From: Parelaphostrongylus tenuis
Lineage: Eukaryota; Nematoda; Chromadorea; Rhabditida; Metastrongylidae
Reading direction: 5' to 3'
Length of the DNA: 64,000 bases
Assembly (NCBI GenBank): GCA_019055375.1
Contig: JAHQIW010004636.1
Coordinates: 62,001-126,000, forward strand
Shown piece after piece: positions 35,321-47,300 of this stretch. The notes below the pieces were generated by a model. It made no database searches and was not told where the DNA came from. It saw only the letters and a program-made list of their open reading frames with translations. Position numbers and translations under genes: made by a program. How positions within the stretch are numbered: the first letter of the stretch is position 1; each line of letters starts with the position of its first letter.

Positions 35321-38300
35321 GGATGTATACCACCTATCTCCTGTATCACCTGTAGTCTCATTAATCGTCGAGTGACTCCATCAGGCACCAGTCGAACTTC
35401 CATCTTTGCTTATCGCGCGCATAAGTAGGCCATTGTATCAGCTCCGTGCTCTGGGAATTCGTTAAACTTCATATATTCCTATTGTTTTCGTTGAGAAATC
35501 GAATTATCGCGTTGATAGTCTTCCTGCGATGCGTTTGACGTTTTGACCAATCCAGTCGGTAACGACTTTTGTCCATCGGTTATTGTTGAAACGCATCATT
35601 TGTCCGACACACTTTGTCTTGGGCTTGGTGTATAGAAAGGCCTCTTTGGTTCCCAATCGTTGCCACAAGTCAGAACTTCGAACGTTCTTTCACCTGCGAA
35701 ATTCGGGACACTCCCTAACGTCGATCTTTCAGCTACTCGTTTAATAACGCCAAATAATCTTTAATTTTTGCACGTAACGGCCAGGTTTCTGATGCATGTG
35801 TTGAAGCGGAGCAAATCGTTGAGTTAAATAGAGGGGCACGGAGTCGGATGTTTTGCGGCTCTTTTCTTCCTCGGTATTCTTGAACGTTGACAAGCTGCGT
35901 GCTTTTTTCAGCATAACTTTGGAGCTAGATCGTTGCGGAGCGTTTGGAAATATCCGTTTCTATGAGGGTGAATGGGGCATCAGAAACAATCCGCAATCGT
36001 CCCACAAGGATTGACGAAGTTGGAGACCCTTCCTTCCCCCTAGTTGATGTTGGTCTCATAAGAACAGTGTCATTAGCGAGGCGAATAGGGTCGGTCGTCG
36101 ATTTTCTGTTCATATTGTCCATTCCATTATTTCATTAAGTTTTGAAGGGTTGATAATGACTAATCATTTGTGGGATGGTATCGCCTTGTCGAGCTCCTCT
36201 CCTTACTTCAATAACAATATCTCCCAGACCGACTATACTGAACCTCGACATGGTGAGAATGAATCAGTGGCTTTTTTCTTGAGGTGTTTCGAGGTTAGTA
36301 ATAATGTTATTTATTGAATACTACTAATGCGGTACAATAACACGGTCTAGTAATGAAGTACAATAGCATGATGATATAATACAGTAAAGTGGCTAACGTT
36401 TCGACGAATCTCGCCTTTTTCAGAGCTTGGAAAAGCCAAATTGATTTGCGATCCATTCAGTTGAAAACCTTCATAACCCCGGCAGAAAACGTCAGAAACA
36501 ATAGGGTTGCATAAAAAAAAGCTTCATTTCATAACGCTCGCCGTTTGGATGTTTTGGGTCCTCCATTTTTTAATTGAAGACCAGCCGATCAGAATCAACG
36601 CATCACTAAGGCTGTGCCCTGACCAGGTCGCGAAGATTAGCCTGAGGTATGGTGTAAGATCGCACGTGATTACGACACAGTCCTCTTTGCGGTTAGTAAT
36701 ATAATTGTAAATGACGGTGTTTTTCCAAGAGCGGCTATTGATTTAAATACATCTCAGTATATAGTAGTTCTAGTGCACTGCTGTTCGAATTTAGCACTTT
36801 TCTCTCTTTTTCGGAGAACAGCATGTTACGCAAAGGAGAATATGGTTTGTGATCCCATGCAGAATTTAGCCGTAACAGCAACATCGATTAGACCGAACCT
36901 TTAACTTACTAAGAAGTGGTCTATTCAGTTATGGAATCTCCATTGGGAGGCTTCCACGTCGACCGTTGAGAGTGAAGCTTTGGAAGTGTGAGCTACCGTG
37001 GATGGTTTCGGTCTCCATGATATACTCAGACATCTTCCCTTTTCAGAGTACCTCTAATCACTGCGCTACATGCGCTCCTGTGTATATGTACATATATATA
37101 TATATATTTATATATATATATGTATGTACATATGTTTATATATGCATACATATACACGTGCATACATACGCATATATGTGTATACATGTAAATACATGTA
37201 TATGCACATTATCCTAGGGTCTAAATGGGCTCTATGCTAATAAAGTCTCGTTGAAGTCGGAGAAGCAAGTATTTATCAATATGTTTGAAATTAGAAAGAG
37301 ATCTTTGTAAATCACTAGACGTTTCTTAGATTGAAAATGTGATAACAAACCTCGTACGATCCCTTAATGGAAGTGTCGAATGGAATTACAAATTGCGGCA
37401 TGCTCACGTGGTAAGTTATATTGTTTCATTCTTGTATAAATCGAGCATTGTATACCTGGATTGTTACTACCTCTTCGTTTAAGTCAGCTTTTTCACCAAG
37501 TAACATTTTAAGATTGCCTCAATCCTTAGCGAAAATGAAGCTTGGTTGATAAATCTCCGACAAGGTAACTACATGCCTCTGAGTGTATTATCAACATTTG
37601 GACATTTGATAATTGACATACCACCCGGTGGAGCATTTGAAGATATTCGAATCGCGCTCATCCAAAGTTTTGTCTTCATAGTTCGGTAAGCCCGCTGCAC
37701 TTACAATAATATTTGTTCCGTTCATTAATAACATAAAATACAGCGATCTATGTCATTCCCTAGAAACAGCCATGCATTCAATGTAATTGAATATTTATCT
37801 GGCTTTACAATGATTTATAGAGGAATTCTGATATATTTAAATTAGAGGCTTCATCTCCGAACAAATGTGTCGCCTAATTTGCAGACCCTCAGTCAACCTA
37901 GGGCATAGGATAGAACCCAGGACAGTGTACATCGCAGAGACTTCTAAATACTGCGCTGCGTACACATCTTTATTCCTGTCAATAATAGAGAACTCTGTAG
38001 CTTCCTTTTTTGTGAAATGGGTTCTTTTCTGTTAGCGCAGAGCAATTGAGCAGACGATCCCTTTTACTGGGTAAGAATTTCTTATCAGAGTGTTATTAGA
38101 TTGGAAAGAAATTTGTGGGGTTCTTGTTAAATTCAAAATTTATGCATGAATTGCAAGCAAGAACAATGATCACTATTCTTCGAAGTGAGGACCATCGTTT
38201 TCTAAGACTTTTTGACACCGATTCGCCAAGTTTCTAATTCGGAACCGATTCTAAAATCGGTTTCTCAGTGAATTGTTGAGCAGTTGGCGACGATTTTCAA

Positions 38301-41300
38301 CTCTTTTGGCGGCGTACGCTTCAGTAAGTTCGTGCGGATCTTGTTGTTATTTCCTGTGGACAAAGTTAAGTTGGTGGAAATGACATAGTACAGTTGTATG
38401 AAAAAAGCTGAGTTCGGTTGCCTATTCGCGATCACTTGACGATTGTTATCTTCTAAAGCATCAATCAAATTTTCGTTGTTCAATTTTGTGAAACTCTTGA
38501 ACGAGGCTTGTTTTTGAGGTTGAAATCCACATAACAAAGTGTAATATTCCCGATAAACCTTTTTGAGCCATGCATGTGGTCTGTTATAGGGCAACTACAG
38601 AGCCCGATACACGTGTTTCGACCTTGACAGTCTCATCAGTCGGGCGGCATTCTTCGTCTTTTGCCAATCCATCGGGTATCAGTCCATGAATGCATGGAGT
38701 TATCTCACGCTTATCAAGGTGCCTCACAACTATCTTTTCAACCGTAGTAGTAATCATTTGAAAGCTCAAATCTCTGGCCACTGCGCTATATAGCCGTTTT
38801 TCGAATATCGAAAAGACCTACTTTTTGTAACATTGTAGCATACAAAGTAAAATTATGTTTTACATCTGCCGCGCAATTTCAATATTACTCTGCTTTGAGC
38901 ACGAAAAGCATATGAACATCTAGAGGAAATCCCATAGTATCAGAATCATGCTTTTGATCTTGAGTTTCTTTCAGAGCGGAGGTGAGATTCTCGAAATGAA
39001 TAACAAAAATCGCACTTCACATACGTAATGCATGTGCGCAATCGATCGATCGCTGTGTTGAAACCGCGGCGGGCCCTTTCCCCTGCTCCCTTTCCACGAC
39101 CCGTAATTAGCCAGAAAACATGCCGGTATGTGATCAATACTGTTTTCATGCTAAACTGCGGAGAAACGGTCTTTCCAGAAAATAAGCACAGCGCTGGGAT
39201 CGTTGATGCGATCGAATGATTACTGATAGTTCGAAGGAAAAGATTTGTGCTTAAGAGAAAAACGCGTATGTGGAACACAGATGTTTTCTTTCTGTTCAGC
39301 GTTCATGAAGGTTTTAGAAAAAAATGGCCAGCTGATGCAGCTCGTTAGCCAGAATTCAAACATTCGAATGATTACTGAGAGTGCAATGATGAGTCTTTGT
39401 CCAGCGAATAGGGTCGTTCATTCACTTGTTTAGCGTCAACAGAAAAGAACCGTAAACACTTTTTCATCGAAACAGCGCAGCGTTGATTTCTTGCCCTTGG
39501 TGAACAGAAGAGAGCAGGATAAATCGACGAGATTGTCATTCTTGACTCGCGCTCATGGCTCACCAAGCCATCCATCTCTTCCGGTGTCGGTAAATTGGTA
39601 CCAGACTAGTCTGACTTTCCTTAAAAGATAAGCAGCACTGTCTCGTTACAGCGGGAGGCTACCGCGAGTCATTGCTAAAGGCCAGATATGCAATCAGTCA
39701 CCTCAAATGAAGTTAAAAATTGAAGAAGAATGCATGGCGCATCCTTAGGGATTGATCAACGCCGAGAGCTTTAGACTTTATTCTTTAACAGTCTTGATTA
39801 GTAGCAAATTTTTCCTTCATGCCAGTTTGGTGGATTTGAGCTCACTAGTTGATCTTACTTTATTGGTTTTGCCCACGATGGATGGACTTACTATGTTTAT
39901 TTATGTAATTAGATCTGAAACCTGAGCGTTCTTCTAAAAGAGTTTTTTCTTAAGCAATCGATCTGCTGATGCAGTTTTGTTTGGTCGCGAGCTGCTGTTA
40001 GTATTAATGCGACTAGCGAAAATCCCTCAAATCAATTCGATTTGGGTTGATCTCATCACGTGTCCCGCGAAGTTTGGATTGAATGATGGTGAGAAGATAC
40101 AAACATAGTTTAAATGCTTAAATGCAATTGCGGTTATATTCACTGAATTTTTTTCTTCTAAATCTCTTAATTATTGATCAGTGTTTATTTCCCTCCAAGA
40201 GGTATTCTTTTAAGGAATTGAAGATCTTTTCCGATCAAGTCCAAGTTTCTACAGTGTTCGTCTATCTGCAGAAATGGCAAAAAAATTAGAATTCATTATA
40301 TGCCAGTGCAAGCCCAATGCACAGGACAAGCATTTTGAGTGGTTCTCTAATACGGTATATAATTTCATTCAAAGTGATTAATTTGTCGTCTGGTTTCTCT
40401 GCCTTTATGCTATTGTTGTTAAGATTTTCTGCCTTTGTTTTTGACTATCTGATTCATGAGTGAATTCTCAAAACAAATTTTCAAGCTAATTAACAAATAG
40501 TTCGCCAATATTGTTCAGTTCTTCCGCGGGCCCGACGGACCAAGTCTCCGTGCTGAAACCATACGCTACGTTTTGTATTTCTTCAAGCCAGACATGCCAA
40601 CTCATGTTTTGGAAGCTCGTGGTCATTTCCTTTTATATCTTCTGACAACAATCCCTCCTAATGTGAGTTGAGTTTAACGCTAATGAATTGTAACTAAGTG
40701 GCATTCAACCAGTTTTTAATTCTCATCAAGTGAAGTTTATTTATCAGAATTACTTACTAAAGTACATAGATGATGGAAGGAATTTATAAGACTATATAGT
40801 GGTAGTAAGATGTTTCATTAGAACCAGAAGGACAACGAAGTGGATAGTGATTCAAGCTATCAGGAAGGATTTTGTCCTCTTCCTTTATGCTTTCCCGCAA
40901 ACTAACACACGGAGGCTTCAGCTCGGCTATTCCCGAGATCGCATGATGACTCGTCTGCCAGGTTCCACGACATCCATGAAGAAGACGAAGTACTCAAGCA
41001 TTAGTAGAAGAAACATGAAATGTTCGAAGATTTTTGCGAAGAACGGTACAAAATTGCTGGGATCAATGCAGTATATTTAATGGCCGGTTCTTTTTTAGAA
41101 AATATGCTCTATCTAGTACGCTATAATAAACTAATTTGTTGAGAACTAATCATTTTTGAGTCACGCATGTCATGTGCTCTGTTAAAAAAGAACTGACTTA
41201 TAGAGCCCGATTTACGTGTTTCGACTTTGCAGTCTCGTCAGTCGGGCAGTTACCCTTTCTCGTCTTTTGTCAATCCTGTGTGGGGGTGCTCCAGTCCCCA

Positions 41301-44300
41301 CACCAAGAGTTAGCGACGCCGAACTTGTTACATTCTATGTCCAGTGAAATCATCACCGAACACAGAGTGTTGTACACTTGATTGTTCTTGGCTAGCTAAT
41401 TTGATTTATATAATATCTTTTGTTTCGAGTGTTTTCTTAAGACCACAGCTTAATTTCATTCTGACAAATAATCATTCTTGAAACATGCATGTCATGTGGT
41501 CTGTTAAAAAAGGGTTGACGGGACTGCAAGGTCGAAACACGTTAATCGGGCTCTGTAAGGCAGCCTTTTTTCAACACACTACTTGACATGCGTGGCTCAA
41601 AAATGATTATTTGTCGTGTTGAAATTTGAGCTGTGTTCTCAAGAAAATACTCGAAACGAAGGGTATGATATATGTGTTAAATGATGTATAAATATGCTAA
41701 TTTCTTGATAATGAGGGTGACTTTTTGTAAATGTGGTTTTCTAGCATTTTGGTGAAAGAATCTTCAAAGATACATTATCGAGAAGCAAAACACACTTCGT
41801 CGTCCTGGTGGTCCATTGACTACTTATGTACTGGTATTAAGCACCAAAATGCAGACAATGCGCTGTTTATGATATTCTACACCCTGGCTCGTCCTTTTAT
41901 ATGCCATCTGTGGTATTGAGCGAAGGAAGTGAATTACTCAAAAATGCCGCATAATTCACGACTTATGTTCAGTCGTACTGTTTCGACTCCAACGTGAACC
42001 AACTGAACCCCTTTTCTTTCGGATTCGTCATTTGTACCAGACTTGCATGGAAAGGCTTTCTCGTATACATAAATTGGCGACTGCTTCTAATGTAGATATG
42101 GGAGCATTCTCGCAAAGTTTTCCCAGAATTTCAGTGGAGCACGTGGGAGAAGTAGCAGCCGATTCATCACCCAAATCTGATTACCTTTGCAGGTGATAGA
42201 TGCAAGAGAGACAACAAAACAAGTGCTGAGATCCGCACGTAGTAACCAACCAAGCGACACATTCAGCATTACCTTGTCCCAATCATTAGCTTACATGGAT
42301 CTCTTATGAGAACTCTTTGCTGTGAATAACGTTTTAGAACCTTCCCCTCTTCGAAACTATAATGATTCAAGTCGAGCGGCCATAGTAATAATGTATCGCA
42401 TCGCGGATCTTCGTATTCACATCGATTCGAGTCCAGTGGAGTGGAATGCTGAACGAATAAGGAATTCGTGAAGAAGACGAATGGGCCGAAATGTTAGCCA
42501 CACTGAAGAGTTTTTCATAGCATCTTTGTTTAATTTCATAAAAGATCAAAATTTTGCTCATTTATTTTGATATTAGACGAAATTGCGTCCTCAAATGGCC
42601 GAAATATTTCTTAGTGGCAAGTGTCTTCTAACTCTCCATACTTGCTGTTCGCTTAACGTTTTGAGTTTCGAACAGTATATTCAGAATATTAGATGATGAG
42701 CAGTCATACATTTCCGAAAAGAAACAATATCTAGCAAAAAAATCCTTGCGGTTAATTAGTGCAAGATTACGGAGAGACATGTTAAAATAGGAAAATGTGG
42801 AGGTAGTGATTGACATCTGCCTATGGCTGGAAGGAATTGGTAGTTACATCGTAAGAATGTGGTGTCGAGGACCTTTCAGCTGTTGGTTTATCCACTCTAT
42901 TTTACCTTTTTTCGACTGACTCTCAAAAACCTCATCAGGACTTCAATACTTAAGTTTCCGTAGACTACTTATCAAGCTTTTTACGAGATTGGGTGTTGTG
43001 TATAACGGTATACGTACGTTTCGACTTCCGTCTCGTCAGCGTCGCACGCTCCATAATGAGAGTAGCAGAGGAAGAAGATGTGGTGGTGCTGACCGTGCTG
43101 GTCGAGTGAAATATTCCGTGTTGCACCGTCTTTTTTTAAGTCGATGTTTTACAATACATTTATATTTCACTTGTCTAGCACTGTGGCATTTTCTCGCTTT
43201 TCTACTTATAGTATGGGGCGTGTGATACTAACGAGGAAAACGAAACCGTCGAAGAGGTCTTATATCACTGAAATACAATATTAAACCTCGTTAAAGGTTC
43301 AATATAAAGTTTCTAGAAACAATTGACTTCAATGTACACTAAGACATCTCTATTGGCCACAAAGACGATCTCATACATTTTTGAAATCGTGAATCGTCGT
43401 AACTCTAAATGAAGTCATTGATGTTGACCTAATCCACTCGATATTCTGAATGATGGTGAGAAGATCTGATATTCTGGAAAATCACATTTCATTCTCATGA
43501 TACAATGTTGTTGTATTTTACCTACCGTTACGTTTTGTCTTACATACCCATTTCGGGGGCGCATGCTAACCTCAGCTCTAATGTGGCCCTTGTTCTGCTA
43601 TCATTCTTGAGTGTGACTCTGGTTCAACTTCTGACCGAGGTTCTAATTTTTACGTACCGCTTTACATTAATGGATGTACACGATGAATTTTTACGATGGT
43701 GCGTTGGCGTATCTGAGTTCAGTCACTAAGTATTTGAAAACGGATAGAAATTTAACTGATTGAACGAGTTATACCAATTTTCGAGCTATGCAGTTATGTT
43801 AAACTAATGTCTTTAAGTTTCTCAAAATACCGTACTGTGTAGAAATCTTATTCCAGTCCGATGTTGAGCAACAATGGTGTAAATGTGCTGTCTGGTTCGA
43901 TTGGTTGACCTATGATGTGCATACATCTGTACAGTTCATTGAACCAGTTATGAGTATGATCAGACAAGCATTGGTCAATGTACCGATGAAAGCAACCTCG
44001 TTGTTGGAATATGTCTGTAGAGTAAGCGATTTTCTTATTTCCAGATTTTATGACTTGTATTTGTAACTGGTCACGCAATCGTTGGGATAGGGGATAGCGA
44101 AGTTGTTGGTGATGTTGTCTATCATCAAGAAGCGGCTGAAGCAACACTGGGAATGTTCGAAAACTTTTTCGAAAGACGAGTATGAGGGAACGAATTTAAT
44201 TCTGGACCAGCTGGGATTTGCACAATATCAAAATGTGATTGCGGATCGTATAAGAAATAAACCGGTTTCATTATTTCAGAGCATTAGTCTTATTTGTCCT

Positions 44301-47300
44301 GCTCGAACCGAGTTGTTTAAAAAGGCAGCAAATGATGCTATGTATGCCGTTCACGACTATTATGGAGGGTGAGTATGTTCTGAAGAACGTAGTTTACAGT
44401 CGATGTTTTGTTTAGCGTTTACCAGTGTCATGTCAAAATAGCCAGTAATCATTATCTGTGTGTACTAACAACATCTGATCATGGATACAAAGTTTATACG
44501 TATTCAATTTTTTTCGGGATGGCACGGAGCACTATGCACTGTGCCGCACGGCGCCGCGTCTCCCTGAAAATTTGCATTGGCCCGCACCGCTATGAATTCA
44601 AGAGAAGATAAGGGTCAATTGAGATCCTAAGGGGATATTTTTTATTGATACGTCTTCACAGATTTTTATTCACTGTGCAGATCCCAGTACTTCTAACATT
44701 TGATTCGTTGTTTCATATTCTTCTTGAACGTCGTAGAATTCTGATTGAGCACGTCTCTTTGCAATTTCGAGGATAGCATCGCTGTGGCGTTCCTTAGGGC
44801 GTTCGTTATTGACTGTCGAAGACTGCTGGAAGGCGGTGTTTGGCTCACGCGCGCCGTGACAAGCGCCACAACCATTTGGCCGCACCGCTCCCAGGGGGAG
44901 AGATATTAGCATCTCTTAAATTATGAACTATTGGAGAAGATATTCTGAAAAGAGTTTTTTTTTTCAATAAAAAGCGTTAATCTTCAGAAAAAATTCCCTG
45001 TTTCAACGAGAAAACTTCATGGATGTGAAAGTGGAACAAATATTTTTACTGGTACATAACATTTATTTCCATTTCTATCTACGTTATCAATGTCAAAGAT
45101 AGCTTGAGAAATGTCTTTTTTGAAACTAGTCTTCGGGCTTGGAAAGCCTCATCATGCGTTCTATCAATGAAAAAAAAGATTGCGTTCCGTGTCTTTTTTT
45201 TATCGACTTTAGAACTGATTTTTTTATACTACCCAGTAAAAGTTGGATTTTATGGAGACTTTATCGTTGCAAGAAGGTAGACTATCATTAGAGGGGCTTT
45301 TTCAAACATAAGACTTCCACATGCCTCAAAACTTCCTTTGTTTTCCAGTGCGAAGGCTAGCCATTGGAATAAAGATACATCTCCATCTTTTCACACACGT
45401 TTTTTCCACGATGATGTAAAACATAGGATCTTGCATTGATGAGTAATATTCATAGTAGGTATAAGTGGTTAATAAAGAGTGAATACTCAAAGAGCATCAG
45501 AACAAGGTCTGTTCTATAACTTCATATAGGTCCCAACTCATGGAGTACAGTAATAATCGAAAATCTGTCCTTTTCTTTATTTAAAACATGTACGAGCTTA
45601 GTACTTCTTTTCCCTCAAATTTTGATGGCTAACGTTTCGGCGGCGACGGCTTCGTCAAAACTTGACGTATATAACATACCAAATATGATTACTCGGTTAA
45701 TATTTTGAACGCATGAAAAATATAATAGGAAAGAAATCAACAGTGTAGTCGTTTTCAAAGACCCCCATCTTATTTGGATCTATATGAGAGCCGTCACCGG
45801 TCCTGTTGACACAATCTGAAAAATGAACCACACTTAGACTAGAAGACGAATCTGAGACAAGGTGCCATATCACTTGGTATGTTCAGGCATTCTCCCCTCC
45901 TAATCATTTCTTGTTTTTTGCGGTTTAAACAAAAAGCTTCAACGGTTTCCCGCGCCGATGTTCTTGACTCGTTCCCACGGATTCCTACTACCACATCACA
46001 TCCTTATCGTCATGTTTTTCTATCATGCGCGTCCCCAAAGGCTTACTGGTTCCGCTGTTGGCTCTCCCATCTAAGTTTTCTTTGTTGCGGATCTAAAGTG
46101 GTCTTCCTGTTGAGTTCACACGGGAGAAGTCTAGGGAGAACTGGCTTCCACTTTTAAACGTTCAAATTCACCTTTTTTGAAAGTGGCTACATAACAAAAG
46201 CGTATCACAAACCTAGTAATAAAACCATATTAGTGCATTACCTTTTTTCCCACCCCTCACATACAAAAAAGCACTGGTTCGAAAGTGCGCCGAAGGCTAC
46301 AAGTGTTCGTACGGGAAGCGAGGAGAGAAAAGAGTCACTACGTTTGGCACGAAAGATAACTATTTTAAATGGCTACGGAAGAGCAACCACTGAAGATAGG
46401 TCAATATAGAAAGGTAGGCCCCATAACATTAATAACGAAAACGATGTTGTTTTAAACCTAGACAGGAAGGTATTTTTGAAACTACCTTTTATAACGAATG
46501 AAACAAGCGCAGCTATAAAAACGTGTTTGAGAAACAGTGGTCTGGAAAACTCCGTAGGAATCATAGTAATTCTTTTAATAACTTACGTCGCCAATCGTTT
46601 CGGAACCCTTGTACGATTGTCTGTGCAAGACTGACAATTGTAAAGTATGCCATAATGGTAGAGATTGCATGAATTTGGGTACAATATACCTGATATCTTG
46701 CACAACATATGGTGAAGAATGCATTGGCGAGATTAAGACCACTTTGGATCGGCATCAAAGAACACGTAGATGGGAAAGCGAACAGCGAAATAAGCCTTTG
46801 GGGAAGCACAGAGTTAAAAAACATGACACTCCGGGCTTTGATGTGGTAGTAAGAATCCGGGAGCAATCAAGCTCATTGGCGCGGAAAACTCCTGAAGCTT
46901 TTTGAATAATTGGCAAAAGACAATAAATGAACGGGAGGGGAGAATGCCTGAACATACCAAATGATATGACACCTTGTCTCAGATTCATCATTTTAGTCTG
47001 AGTGTGGTTCGTTTTTCAAATTGTGTCACACAAGACCAGTGACGGCTCTCATATAAATCTAAATAAGGTGGGGTTTTTCAAAATGAGTACACTGTTGATT
47101 TTCTTTCCATTGAATTTTTGATGCGTGCGAAATATCAACCGAGTAATCAGATATGGTATAATATGTGCGTCTAGGCTCTCAAATTTTGAGGAAAAAGAAG
47201 TATCAACTTTGTGCAAGTTTCAAATAAAGAAAAGGACAGATCGTAGAAAATTTCATTTCTTAAGTCATGCCGAGGTTTAGAGGTAGTCGGATTTTTGAGC

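Noticed and set aside
38041..38070. Alternative INTS3 exon 6 starting after GCGCAG
   Set aside because: A 30-bp exon would break the frame into exon 7; the GTTAG acceptor five bases upstream keeps it.
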